A stretch of DNA of 64,000 nt from Siphonodentalium dalli (GCA_032622095.1 CP136067.1:179832556-179896555); one strand, 5' to 3'; shown: positions 46,510 through 57,107, counted from the stretch's first letter. Notes: generated from the letters alone by a model not told the origin. Translations and numbers: made by a program.

Positions 46510-46563
46510 AGGTATATACGCCGATTGGCGTACATACAGCAATTGGCAAAAGTGCCAGACCTG
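46510..46563 (-). repeat. Right terminal inverted repeat (54 bp)
   Basis: Perfect reverse complement of 37693-37746. Unlike the left end, only a single TIR-motif copy is present here, so the two ends are asymmetric. Confidence 0.95.
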
Positions 46564-46568
46564 TTTAC

Positions 46569-47165
46569 TGCAGAAACATTAATCTAAATTGAACAATTTC
46601 ATACTCGTCTCGGGATGGTTTCACTCGATCCTGGTGTATATTACTAGTAATAGCCAGTATAAAAGGTGACTGCAAGCAGCACCAACGAAGATTATTAAAA
46701 ATTGGCTGTAAAGATATCGCCAAAAAAAACAAAAAACAAAAACAAAACAAAAATTCCAAAAATATTTTAAGTCAAAATAAGTCGAAAATGAAGTGTCACG
46801 TTAGGGAAAACAGTCCGAGCCAACCCTGATCCGCATCAGTCAGAGAGGGTGTTGTAAGAAGCATGTATACCAAAAGTTATTGAAAGCGGTTCATATTTGT
46901 TAAAGTTATGAAGTCGGACAGAATTTTCTAAGTCAAAATAAGTAGAAAAGTAAGGCCTAACTTTAAAAAAAAGAAAGTCGGACCGCACCGCAAATTAGCC
47001 TCATGCGGAGAGGCAATCTAAGGAGATTGCATACAAGAAATTATTGAAATCGTTTCATAGTTGTTCCGAGTTATGAGGTCGGATGGGCGGACGGACGCAC
47101 TGAGGGAGAAAGTGGGACGCACGGACGGACAGACGCAGACAATCCAGTATACCCTACCATTTGCT
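46569..47165. repeat. Dispersed repeat with two diverged ~165-bp units
   Basis: AAGTCAAAATAAGTCGAAAA and TTATTGAAAGCGGTTCATAT recur as AAGTCAAAATAAGTAGAAAA and TTATTGAAATCGTTTCATAG. It ends in GGACGGACGCACTGAGGGAG and a GGACGGACAGACGC run before GTATACCCTACC, a style I associate with molluscan dispersed repeats (impression only). Confidence 0.6.
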
Positions 47166-47605
47166 TCGAGAGTGGGGGTATAATAATTTCGCAGGTAATT
47201 CATAAATAAGAATGACGTGTGGGCATAGTAAATGTGGATTACTAAGCGTGAAAGAAACTACTTTAAACAACATTGATCTCCAGTGCAATAATATCACACT
47301 ACCTGAGTGTTTCACGTCCCTGCAATATATAGACGATGACCGTTTGTCCGGTAGCGATATAGACATTAGTGTTGTAAAATCGGACAAAGCTACGCACGCC
47401 GCCATCAGGACGAAAGTACCGACAACCCGAACGCACATGCCGCCGATTGACAAAGACAGCGCGCAGTGGGCATGGACAAAATCAATTGTGTTGCAAATGA
47501 ATGCCATGATATAAGCGTGCACCATAACGATTTATCAATGAATGGGAAAGAAAAGGCCTTCGAATTTCGAACCATGCCGTAAAAATTATGAACGAATTAT
47601 ACCTG
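47166..47605. other. Open frame of 100 codons, unassigned
   Basis: A plus-strand frame at 47212-47514 is fairly clean, but it shows no motif, splice context or homology I recognise. An antisense frame overlaps it. I do not call it a gene. Confidence 0.3.
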
Positions 47606-47975
47606 TGTCAACACAAGCGACTGTCTTCGGCAAAGAAATTATTGGAAAGAATGTTTAACGCAGTATAACTGCGCGCATCCCCCGGCCAAAGATATAGTTC
47701 CTATGATTCTGCTCTTCAAATTATCCCCATTAGCTAACTAAATAGCAATACTGCCAAAATACTTGTACTTTATAATTATGTTTTATTTTAGTCTAAGTAC
47801 TTCGCAATATCAGTGTATAGCTTACTTATCTGAAATGTCATGCGGTATGATGTAGTGATATATACGAGTCAAAGATCTCGTGATCAAACATGATTATGTT
47901 TGTACCCAATTTTTGGTTTAAGTTTACGCATCTATAACCCTGTGCGATAAAGTACGTCGTTTTGTACGACTATGT
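47606..47975 (+). mobile_element. Second copy of the 370-bp dispersed element
   Basis: Matches 31246-31615 over its full length without indels. The flanks TATACCTG on the left and TATGACCTG on the right look like a short, slightly altered target-site duplication. Similarity to the 31-kb copy is very high, so dispersal was recent. Confidence 0.75.
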
Positions 47976-48029
47976 TATGACCTGTTTCTGTTCAAAACAC
48001 ATCAAAATAAGACTCAATAGCAGGAATGG

Positions 48030-48099
48030 AAAAGAGACAAACATCATACCCACCCCCTCATACGTGCCTGGAAATTTATTCCGACCCCCCCCCCCCCTG
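48030..48099. repeat. Solo right end of the G-run TIR family
   Basis: ACCCACCCCCTCATACGTGC..TTTATTCCGACCCCCCCCC..CTG matches the reverse of the family's terminal blocks. No partner end was found. Confidence 0.6.
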
Positions 48100-50128
48100 C
48101 TGGAAATGGTATTTTGCCCTTTCGATTCCGCCTGCCAAGATGCGAAAAACGACATTTTTCGATAAAAAATGCCAAAAAATGGATGCAGTGAACAGGCTCA
48201 AATTGACCGGTTTAAATTGGTTTACAACAATTTGTGTCAGAAATCCTAATATTATACACAGAGTAAATACAAAAAATATTTGTTGAAATTTTTACCTAAA
48301 TTTCCGAGAAAAAAATACGACGACTTACGTTTTCGACCTGATATGTGCGGAGCTGCGTGCACTGGTTGGATACAGCGCATTTCTAGAAAACATCTATATT
48401 ATATAGCATTCAATTTGATACCAAAAATGTTCCAAAATAGTCTTTGCATTTATTAGATTTTATCGTTTCAATTACCCTACTATAACAACTTCAACGTTCC
48501 AGTTGCTGAACAAATATAAGAGATGACAAATATAAAACGCATGAAAATTAATCAAGATTTCTTACAAAGACATAAATACCGTACTAATAATTATTTTCAC
48601 AAAAAGATAAGTGTCTCGATGAGACTGTTGTGCATATACGACGTGTAACACAGACACTTCATAAACCAAGAAACCTCTTATACAGGTATAATAGTTTTCG
48701 CATCAAGATCAACAATGCATGTCAATCGCAGTTTTAATTTCCTAGCCTTACATATGACTGCCAACATATAGCTTGTTTTGACTGCTTCACGTCGTCGCTT
48801 CTTTTCTATGTTGAACAGACCAGTATTCGTAAATGTTAAATGATAAAGGTACGTGGTAGCATATCGTGTTACGCCTGCGTCGCTGTGGATATTTTGTGAT
48901 CGGGTCGCTTTAACGCGGATGTGTGTCTTCAATGGAGTATACAGCCAATATGTGTCTGGTAAGTATTTATCGTTATTGATGTTTACATTATATTCAGAGT
49001 TCGCGCTGCCACTTGTCAAATTTGCCAATGGCAAAAATAATTCACATATGGCAAAAAATATTTTCATTTGGCAAAAGTTTTGGCAAGTCACTTTGTAATT
49101 TCTCAATAAAGTTGAAAAAATATCGGTTAATCAATACCAATCATTTAAAGAAACTATTACAATATAATTATATTAGTGGTGTTGTACATGGTTTCAGAAA
49201 AGTTAACACCTCCGTTAAGATGCAGTTAATCTGATAGCATTAGTATCGATGGGTGGATTCAGTGTGATGGTGGTGTTGAAACAACCCTTCTACAATTTTA
49301 TTGTTCGGTGATTGGTTTATTGCTGTATGATAAACCACAATAGTATAGCTCAAGAGGCGAGCTGCATCGTGTAATACCATGCCATTTCATACAGCTCAGC
49401 ACTTTTTATTACCCATAGAGCGAGCTGTATGGAAAGGGACCGAGCCGTTTTTGCATACAGCACGGACCCCCCATTAATGTCAAGTACCAGTTAAATAACA
49501 GAATTCCTCCTGATATCTGATAAAAAGACATGTGTAGTTCACAATACTGAAGTCGAGTTAGTAAACATAATGGAATTTATTTAATTATAATTGACATTTT
49601 GTGAAAGATTTCATGATAAAACAGTGCTTTTAAAAGTTTGCTGGGTCGTGTAATGTGAACATCCAGCATCACCCCCTGTGGTTACCATTTGGAGCTTAAT
49701 ACAGCAAGATTAACCGTGTAATGGCACCTTAAGCCAAATTTCCGCTAGCCGGGCAACAAAAAATAGAAAATACTTACAATAACCATGACCATCATTCGTA
49801 TCCCAAAGGCACCGTAAAAATCCACAAAATCATCGGTAAGTTATACGTCGAAAACGACCACACTTTGTATATTTAAAAAAGCCCAAAATATAATGTCCAA
49901 CTTCTGAGGCTCATAATTCATCACACCCATTATTATTTGTTTCTGCACCCCTCTCCCGATTTAAAACTAACAAACACATTTCATGACTATATTTGTCGTA
50001 CTCATATAATTATTATATACACACACATATTATGTATGTATATCTGGACTTTATACTAATATTTCTGAATGCACACCAAGCATGTGCCATGGGATAATTT
50101 AGAATATTTGAATTTTATTATATCACTC
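48100..50128. other. No gene recognised
   Basis: AT-rich. Around 49015-49085 GCCAATGGCAAAAATAATTC and similar TTTGGCAAAA phrases repeat. 49320-49480 has several GAGCTGTAT/ATACAGCTC words on both strands. The 142-codon minus frame at 48678-49106 shows no motif. Confidence 0.45.
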
Positions 50129-50136
50129 TGTATGTC

Positions 50137-50390
50137 CAATCCTTGATATAGTGTGTCTGTCATTTGCAGAATGAGGTCCCCAGAGGGTGAATTTAGTGAT
50201 GCTATCCCGCATAGCGGGCTAGCATCACCAAATTCACCCTCTGGGGACCTCATTCTGCTCACACCTCAACAGAATGAGGTTCCCAGAGGGTGCATTTGGT
50301 GATGCTAGCCCGCTATGCGGGGTATCATCACTAATTTCACCCTCTGGGGACCTCATTCTGCAAATGACAGACACACTATTTCAAGGATTG
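50137..50390. mobile_element. hAT-like nested-palindrome MITE, 254 bp, 8-bp TSD
   Basis: Ends CAATCCTTGA and TCAAGGATTG with a perfect 8-bp duplication TGTATGTC at 50129-50136 and 50391-50398, the length and CA..TG ends of hAT elements. Inside, two hairpins (about 50168-50258 and 50272-50361), each built from AGAATGAGGTCCCCAGAGGG and its complement around a CCCGCATAGCGGG centre, face each other. The whole element is also one palindrome. No coding capacity. Confidence 0.9.
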
Positions 50391-50398
50391 TGTATGTC

Positions 50399-50850
50399 AA
50401 TATATGACGATGAGTTATACAATAAATTGAATGAATTTGATTGAAAATACACTAAATCCAACCATTTATGGGACCATCTGCTTTTATACTCAACAGAATA
50501 TATGCAACAAATGAATGAATTTTAGTCATGGATTAGTGCAAAATACACTCATTTGCTCTATGAACGATGCAAACAACATGGTAATTATAATTAAAATGAA
50601 TTTATGGCTGGAGTCATAAATTCATTTTCATTATAACTACCATGATATATCTGTAGTTTGTTTATATTTCTATGATCCGGATCCCGGATGAATAATACAT
50701 CATTCCAATATATCTTAATTAACTTCTTGACATAGGAGGCATACAATAATTATATAGCTTCATGCTTGGTTATATTTAAATTGCGATATCGGAAGTCAAT
50801 GACGTGTTGATAATTTTACAGCGCATAGCGAGACATCAAATGTTATGGTC
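50399..50850. other. No gene; 68-bp hairpin
   Basis: 50577-50644 is an imperfect palindrome beginning CATGGTAATTATAATTAAAA and ending in its complement ACTACCATG. Otherwise AT-rich. Confidence 0.55.
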
Positions 50851-51343
50851 CAGGGGCCTGTTTCATGAAAGCAACTTATGACATAGTTGGCACTTAAGAT
50901 GATCATAAGTTCAAACTTCAGTCATAAGTGCGTTTCACGAACAAGGTCTTAACTTAAGATGGTCTTAACTTTGGTCTTAACTTTAAGACTGGTGTGAGGT
51001 GTCTTAAGATAATCTTAAAGTTAAGACCCACGTGATAAGTGGCATATCGATCACAAATATGGCGGCCTATGTTTTTTTGCAATTACGGAGATATCTGTAC
51101 ATTGTCTGGGGTGGGCAACTCGTCGTCTGATATACAGGGTCATGGCTACAGAGTGAGAGGGGGTGTTCGCCTTGAAATGTCCAACTACACCCCCTTAAAC
51201 AACACCAAATTCTCTTTGGGTTTAAACATTGCAATTGGTACCTCAAACTTTCCAAAACCAAAGTTTGGAGAGAGCAACCCCCTCCCCACCGTATAACCAT
51301 AGGGTTAGTTTGGTAAAAACAATTCAGAGCACAGGCTTATCAT

Positions 51344-51663
51344 CAGGGACGTGGCGAATGGGGTTTGTGTGTTGTCTACCCCCGCCCACACACACACACT
51401 TTGGTCAAAATGTTTAGCAATTGGAAATTTCATGCCTGACAACGAGTTGGAAAATCACCAACTTTAGGGGCGTCAGGTTAGAAATTTCGAACTGTTGGAC
51501 CATTTGAGATACCAATTGGAAAGTTTAAATCCAACGGGTGGGGTGGACATGGCATTTCGCGAACATGGAAGTTTGCCCGGTTCAATTAAGGGGCGGGTGC
51601 AGTTGGAAATTGCACGATGTACCCCCCCCCCCCCCCCCCACAGAGACAACTAGCCACCCCGAG
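51344..51663. mobile_element. CAGGGACGTGGC family element, second copy
   Basis: Starts CAGGGACGTGGCGAATGGGG and ends CAACTAGCCACCCCGAG, with internal TTGGAAATTTCATGCCTGAC like the element at 19030. No clear duplication, so likely old. Confidence 0.6.
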
Positions 51664-52148
51664 CCTCATCGAATGTAGGATATAGTCAATTATCAGCTGT
51701 GTATGTGACCTATAGATAATATATATTATAAAATTGTATTACCCACGAATGAAACTTTTGATAAGAATTATGGCCTAGCTCAAAGCTCACAATCTCCTCT
51801 ATGTTATTCCATATGTGTGGAGAGATTGGGTAAAATGAGATCAATTATTGTATTGATTCTTTCCTCTTTCCAAATTTCCGTCGGATGTTTACAAAGCAGA
51901 TAAGTCATATAATAAAGGTAACACACATGCTCTTTATCAAAATATGATTTTGAAAAAGTGACAATTTGCTATAGAGAATATTATTGGTATTGAGTTTATG
52001 CCCACGCCCATATGTCGTGATTTTCCAAATTTTTGTCATGTTTTTTTTTTGCAGGGGTGGGATGACCATTGTACAGCATACTGTATATATGATATACACA
52101 CCCGTAACGATGACACCCCTTAATGCGAGTGTGCTAATGAAAACGTTG

Positions 52149-52149
<1 letters not shown>

Positions 52150-52192
<43 letters not shown>
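52150..52192. repeat. (TA)n microsatellite
   Basis: Uninterrupted TATATA run of about 40 bp. The overlapping frames encoding YIYIYI are artefacts. Confidence 0.95.
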
Positions 52193-52194
<2 letters not shown>

Positions 52195-53079
52195 ATGGTA
52201 TGACAGCCGCATAAAACATCTGCATAAAAATAATAAAAAAGTTACTCTAACAAATATTTTTCATTTCCCTTTGAATCGAAAAATGACCTATGTGTGTCCT
52301 GATGACATCGCCGATTTATTTTGATTATTGCTACACGTAGAGAGCGTGGTCGATAATACACGTGTTATGTCGGCTCACATAAAAAAAATCGCCGCCTGAT
52401 CATTGCTCTCAGTGGATTAACTCGGCGTAAATGCATGGTCGCAGTCATGCATCGATCCATATAATTATATTGTCTTATTTCTGACACCGCCACTCACCAG
52501 TAAACGCAAGGCTCGTCATTTTAAGAGCCTGGGATGTACTCATGTTCGAATTTACATCGTGGAACCCATGCAAGTCTAATATCCATATGCGAATATAAGG
52601 CCACTGACTATAGACAGTAAGATACATGCGCTGATTCACCCACCCCACCCCAGCCGCTATCCAGCATCCCTGTCACACAATAATGTCAACTCGGACTCGG
52701 CTCTTTCTCGATAACCTCTCAATGCCGTACATACAGATTGTACAAGCCCACATTTTTTTGACTGTAGAAAATTGTCGATAACCAGTCTAAATGAGCGAGA
52801 ACTTAACTTACTACTTAAGTAGGACTTAATCTTGTTTTGTGAAACGCGTTCTTGAAACGGAAAAGTTACATCATAAGATCCACCTTAGATCTTAGATTAA
52901 GTCCATCTTAAGATAATCTTATGACATTGCTTCATGAAACAGGGCCCTGAATACAGGCGATATATTCATAACTGAATGCAACAAAATACTCACCAGCTAC
53001 GAGACATTATCTTAGAGTTTTTTTTATTACCCAATGATATTTATTACTGATTATTTGTTAGTATCTTGTTGTTTTTTAT

Positions 53080-53335
53080 AATTACTTCTGACTAAATACT
53101 ACGATTATCACAAACATTTACTACACCATGCATGTGTTCCATATTACTACTGACTAAATACTACGATTATCACAAACATTTACTACCTCGTGCATGAGTT
53201 CCATATTACTACTGACTAAATACTACGATTACCACAAACATTTACTACCTTATGCATGAGTTCCATATTACTACTGACTAAATACTACGATTATCACAAA
53301 CGTTTACTACACCATGCATGTGTTCCATATTTGGA
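53080..53335. repeat. 62-bp tandem repeat, about 4 copies
   Basis: TACTGACTAAATACTACGAT plus TATCACAAACATTTACTAC and a CATGCATG-containing end, with ACGATTAT at 53101, 53163, 53225 and 53287. Confidence 0.9.
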
Positions 53336-53556
53336 AACAGATTATTACGTCATCTTGGGAAAGCCCCGTCGTCCTATAAATAGGATATGAAAAGGAATTC
53401 CAGAGGAGTAAATCTGATAAGATTATCGTCGGCTTTTTAAAGAGACTGACTAGTGCGCTATACACCTTACCATCTGAGCCACATAATGCCCGCTTGTACC
53501 CTGTATGGCTAATTTCATATTGCAGTAGTTCGGGTTTTCTGACTAACACATGTTAA

Positions 53557-53932
53557 CCCTTTACCCAACAAAACGGCCAAAACCGGCCAAATAAAGCTTC
53601 AACAGCCTAAAATATCTTCGGTCTGTCTCAATAGAACCATACAAATATGGATATCATTGGAACCGGCCCCTTGACCACATTGTGATAGTTACAGTTATGT
53701 CCTGTGCCAATGCATTCTCTTATATATGCGAGTCGACCATAGGTCGCCTCGCATATATAAGAGAATGCATTGGCCTAAACACTTTTTACCATTTTTTCTT
53801 ACATTCTTTAACAATTTTATAATTTTTAATGTGTTAAGCCAATGCATTCTCTTATATATGCGAGGCGACCTATGGTCGACTCGCATATATAAGAGAATGC
53901 ATTGGCACAGGGCCCTTCTGTTGGGTAAAGGG
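53557..53932. mobile_element. piggyBac-like MITE with paired hairpins (copy 2)
   Basis: TTAA at 53553-53556 and 53933-53936. Ends CCCTTTACCCAACA and complement. Hairpins at 53706-53774 and 53838-53906. It is the element of 3951-4342 in reverse orientation, with the long GGCCGGTTTTGG-side flank on the left here, and the two copies are nearly identical. Confidence 0.9.
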
Positions 53933-54190
53933 TTAAACAACATGGGCTCTGGGGGAAACGCACCCAACGGTTTAGTAGATTATAGTACATTGTATAACAA
54001 TTTCTTCAGCTATATTATTCGGCCAGGTGGTTCTTGTTTAAATAAAAGACCACCATGTATATGTTGTCGGTACACTTAGTCTCTTTGCATGCAAAGCACA
54101 CACACAAAATATTGGTTTTAATCTGGTTTTATGTTACACGCAGGTAGATGGCGTACAAACTTATTGTGGAGAACTTGTTCTGTTTTTCAG

Positions 54191-54479
54191 GGATCGAAGG
54201 AATCGTACCACAGATGTGGCCTAATGGTCTATATGATTGCCACAGGACTGCGCACGTTCGCGCACAGAGAGACAGTGTCTAGAGCATAACAAATCATTCA
54301 TAGAGAGACGGTGACTAAAGAATAACAAATCATTCATAGAGAGACGGTGTCTAGAGCATAACAAATCATTCATAGAGAGACGGTGTCTAGAGTATAACAA
54401 ATCATTCATAGAGAGACGGTGTCTAAAGCATAACAAATCATTCATAGAGAGACGGTGTGTAAAGCATAACAAATCATTC
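54191..54479 (+). promoter_or_regulatory. Candidate 5'UTR exon of the TLR, with minisatellite
   Basis: CTGTTTTTCAG ends at 54190, an acceptor conserved in the paralogue at 484. From there to the ATG lies presumed 5'UTR, most of it the 36-bp minisatellite. The upstream exon and promoter are not identified. Confidence 0.5.
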
Positions 54480-54481
54480 AT
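54266..54481. repeat. 36-bp minisatellite, exactly 6 copies, ending on the TLR start codon
   Basis: The unit AGAGAGACGGTGTCTAGAGC plus ATAACAAATCATTCAT. The last CAT overlaps the ATG of the TLR (54480), and the following GGCGAGAC resembles the next unit. The period is 12 codons and the frame upstream stays open for about four units before TGA, but has no ATG. The paralogue at 321 has two copies. Confidence 0.95.
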
Positions 54482-57107
54482 GGCGAGACACATTGGCGCT
54501 CGTGTCTGGTGGATGACATTTTGTGTGATAATATGCGAACACGTACATATCATTGTGTCGCACAACTCGTCCGCGTTTCGGTACAATGGAAACTGTACGG
54601 TGACATCGTTGGTTCTCGGTGAGATAAATTCCATGAACTGCTGCAACCTGAGTTTGCTGTCGGTACCAGCGAATTTACCAGATTCTCTCACTTCCCTCCT
54701 GATATGTAATAATTCTATCCAGAACACCTCATTCGCATTCAGCAACTTACAAAATCTGACCACACTAGATCTTTCTCGAAATAGAATTTCACGACTCGAA
54801 CTATCGTCGTTTCAAGGACTAAGAAACCTGAAACATCTCGTCCTTCTAGGGAATCAACTACTCATGAATGTGAACACTACCTACACCGAGGACGCTTTCG
54901 AGTGTGTTCCGGAGCTCGAGACATTAGATCTGTCTTCCAACCAACATCCTCCACTTGGATCAACGTACCCCGACAAGGCTCTATCGCGATTATCACATTT
55001 GAAGGAGTTAAAAATAGACGGAATAAATTATGGGATATTTGGCAAAGGGTTTCGGAATATGACAAAATTGACGCGCTTGCGCATGACTGAAATTGATGAC
55101 CAATGCTGCTGTTCGATTGACCGCTTAACAAGAGAGATGTTCAGAAACATTGTGCGCCTGAAAATTCTTGAGTTGATTGCCTGTTCTATACAGGCCATGG
55201 AGCAAGACACGTTTTCTGAGCTAAACTACCTCGAAAAGCTTGATTTGAGTAAAAATAGCAATATAGGGTTCGACGTTTTCGAAAATGGATCGCGTAGCTT
55301 ACCATCAACAACAATTAAAGAACTGCGACTGAACTACATACAACGTCGTAATGTTTACACATTGGAAAGTCACCATTTGCAGTACCTCACGAGAACAAAT
55401 TTGGAAGGCATATATCTCGAAGGGAATGTTATAGCCGAAATTGACAAATTGGCAATGCTAAAGTTACCCAGAACCCTCAAGAGATTTTCTGTGCGGGACA
55501 ATGCTATATGGCGAGGGAAATTCCTTGGTGAGATTCCTTATTTTATACATCTCCAATTCATTGATGTCAGTTTTCAACGTGTACATCATAATATCTTTTC
55601 AAGAACAAGCATATTAGAGGACAACCAGATATTTTCCAGTGAACTTCATAACAAATCAGCGACCACTGGTGTGGTAGATATGGGGTTAATTACATCGAAG
55701 GATGGCGCTTTAACCGAAGGATGTTTACCGGTTCCATGGCCCAGAAATCTAACAGTTGTGCTTGCAAGCCATCTGGATATAAAGGGCTTAGGAATACCAT
55801 GTTTGGATTTTATTTGGAAGCCAAAACATCTGTCATTTGTTGACTTATCTGCAGATTTATTCTGCCCTTGGACTGGACCTGTGCTAAACCTCCATTCCTT
55901 GCGCCATTTTAATTTATCAGAAAACGCATGCAACAATGTTTCTGGAATGTTCTTCTCTGATCTCATAAATGTAGAAGCTCTCTTATTGCGCGAGAATCGT
56001 CTGGAGATGAGTATGCACAAATCACCAGATCTTTTCGCTAATTTGACAAAACTAAAGCACCTAGATATCTCGGCAAATGGGTTGAAATCTATGCCACGAA
56101 GGGTGTTTAGCAAACTCGAACATGTTCGTACACTAGAGCTGCAAAATAATTCTTTGATTGACATTGACCTTGTTTTCTGGTCATCGTCCAGACTTGAGTT
56201 TATCGACTTATCGGACAATCTGCTGTCAGAGATATCTGCTGACATGAGACATCAACTTGACGAGATATCTCAGAAAAATCCAAACTTTCGCTTAAACATG
56301 GAAGGAAACAATCTGAAATGCAACTGTGAATATATTGACTTCGCTTCGTGGCTCGGGTCAACGGACGTGAACTTTAATTCATTCGGTACGTCTTACTGTG
56401 AGTACGAAAACAAATCTTTAATTGCGGTAAAATCATTACAAATAGGCCAATTGCGCCTACTTTGTGCTTTTTCCTATATTGTATGGGGAGCGCTTGTGGC
56501 GCTGTTGGTGCTAATCATTTTCACTGCAGTCCCCATGTCTATATATCACAACAGATGGAAGATAAGATATTTGTACTATAGTCGTGGAAACGAAATAAAT
56601 CCTTACGAATTAACTGGATATACAGATGAGTCTGATGAAGGCACACCTTTGACACAAGCACAATTAACAGATGCATACCTGTCGTTCGACGATCAAAGCA
56701 GGCAAATCAGGGATCTTATACTAGGTGATATAGTGACCCGTTTGAACAGTAAAATGTTGTCCACATTTACTCGAGAGACATGCATTAGACCTGGAACCCA
56801 CAGCGAAATGGTGGAAATAACAAGAGCTATCAACAGGTCAAGGAAAACTGTGGTATTCTGCTCTGCTCGTTACTTCGCGGGCTTCCATAATAAATACGAA
56901 TTCAACTGTTCTATTTTGAGAGGAATCAAAGTCCGACGCTCAACGCTGATCATCGTCAACGTGGATGGAGTAGGTTTCCATAAAAACGACATACAAGATG
57001 ACAGCATATTGACGTATTTGAATTCACACCGAAACCGGATATTTCATTATAATAATAACGACCTTGATGGATTAGTAAACTTTTTGGAACGACAACTGAC
57101 ACCTTAG
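54480..57107 (+). CDS. Toll-like receptor, 875 residues, complete single coding exon
   Basis: A type I membrane innate-immune receptor. Residues about 1-30 form a hydrophobic leader (WWMTFCVIICEHVHIIVS). Leucine-rich repeats run to about residue 610 (LTTLDLSRNRISRLELSSF, LETLDLSSN, LKHLDISANGLKSMP), followed by an LRRCT cysteine cluster (LKCNCEYIDFASWL..YCEYE..LLC, about 611-662). A transmembrane helix spans about 665-685 (VWGALVALLVLIIFTAV), and a TIR domain covers about 728-870. TIR box 1 is TDAYLSF, box 2 is RETCIRPGTH with the usual RPG kept, and box 3 is FHY instead of FW. The single C-terminal cysteine cluster is like vertebrate-type TLRs. An acidic juxtamembrane stretch (YTDESDEG) precedes the TIR. 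The start is the first ATG, within the last minisatellite unit. A second Met at residue 12 is possible. No frameshifts. Confidence 0.95.
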   Translation: MARHIGARVWWMTFCVIICEHVHIIVSHNSSAFRYNGNCTVTSLVLGEINSMNCCNLSLLSVPANLPDSLTSLLICNNSIQNTSFAFSNLQNLTTLDLSRNRISRLELSSFQGLRNLKHLVLLGNQLLMNVNTTYTEDAFECVPELETLDLSSNQHPPLGSTYPDKALSRLSHLKELKIDGINYGIFGKGFRNMTKLTRLRMTEIDDQCCCSIDRLTREMFRNIVRLKILELIACSIQAMEQDTFSELNYLEKLDLSKNSNIGFDVFENGSRSLPSTTIKELRLNYIQRRNVYTLESHHLQYLTRTNLEGIYLEGNVIAEIDKLAMLKLPRTLKRFSVRDNAIWRGKFLGEIPYFIHLQFIDVSFQRVHHNIFSRTSILEDNQIFSSELHNKSATTGVVDMGLITSKDGALTEGCLPVPWPRNLTVVLASHLDIKGLGIPCLDFIWKPKHLSFVDLSADLFCPWTGPVLNLHSLRHFNLSENACNNVSGMFFSDLINVEALLLRENRLEMSMHKSPDLFANLTKLKHLDISANGLKSMPRRVFSKLEHVRTLELQNNSLIDIDLVFWSSSRLEFIDLSDNLLSEISADMRHQLDEISQKNPNFRLNMEGNNLKCNCEYIDFASWLGSTDVNFNSFGTSYCEYENKSLIAVKSLQIGQLRLLCAFSYIVWGALVALLVLIIFTAVPMSIYHNRWKIRYLYYSRGNEINPYELTGYTDESDEGTPLTQAQLTDAYLSFDDQSRQIRDLILGDIVTRLNSKMLSTFTRETCIRPGTHSEMVEITRAINRSRKTVVFCSARYFAGFHNKYEFNCSILRGIKVRRSTLIIVNVDGVGFHKNDIQDDSILTYLNSHRNRIFHYNNNDLDGLVNFLERQLTP

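Larger units (their letters stand above)
37693..46563. mobile_element. Complete 8.9-kb DNA transposon with MADS/PHD and DUF6589 cargo
   Basis: The termini are 54-bp perfect inverted repeats (37693-37746, 46510-46563) beginning CAGGTCTGGCACTTTTGCCA. A 5-bp duplication TTTAC occurs at 37688-37692 and 46564-46568. Between them lie a left subterminal array of about 94-bp units, a DUF6589-like gene (+), a spliced MADS-like/PHD gene (-), a nested third gene (+), and a 61-bp tandem array. Perfect TIRs point to recent movement, while the in-frame stop in the DUF6589 frame suggests this copy may depend on a helper. The superfamily is not recognised: 5-bp duplications occur in Transib, but its ends and proteins differ. 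Confidence 0.85.
50851..52949. mobile_element. TIR-bounded 2.1-kb block, CAGGGGCCTGTTTCATGAA ends
   Basis: The left end CAGGGGCCTGTTTCATGAAA (50851) is matched in inverse by TTCATGAAACAGGGCCCTG ending at 52949. Both arms are rich in CTTAAG/TTAAGACC words over about 170 bp. The flanking 8-mers differ (TTATGGTC, AATACAGG), so these may be ends of two related hAT-like elements rather than one. The interior holds another TIR element (51344-51663) and an AT microsatellite. No transposase was recognised. Confidence 0.5.

Noticed and set aside
47212-47514. 100-codon plus-strand frame, possible exon
   Set aside because: Reasonable codon mix but no recognised domain and an overlapping antisense frame of 123 codons; unsupported without transcripts.
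48678-49106. 142-codon minus-strand frame
   Set aside because: No motif or splice context; overlaps a competing plus frame and low-complexity TTTGGCAAAA sequence.
50851-52949. Single intact 2.1-kb hAT element
   Set aside because: The ends match, but flanking 8-mers differ and no transposase lies inside; may be two elements. Reported only as a TIR-bounded block.
53440-53510. tRNA-like segment (minus strand TGGCTCAGATGGTAAGG, A-box-like)
   Set aside because: No convincing B box or cloverleaf; at most a SINE-head remnant.
54221-54763. 180-codon minus-strand frame overlapping the TLR 5' end
   Set aside because: It is the antisense of the TLR plus the 36-bp minisatellite (repeated LSMNDLLCSRHR); periodicity of 12 codons keeps it open.
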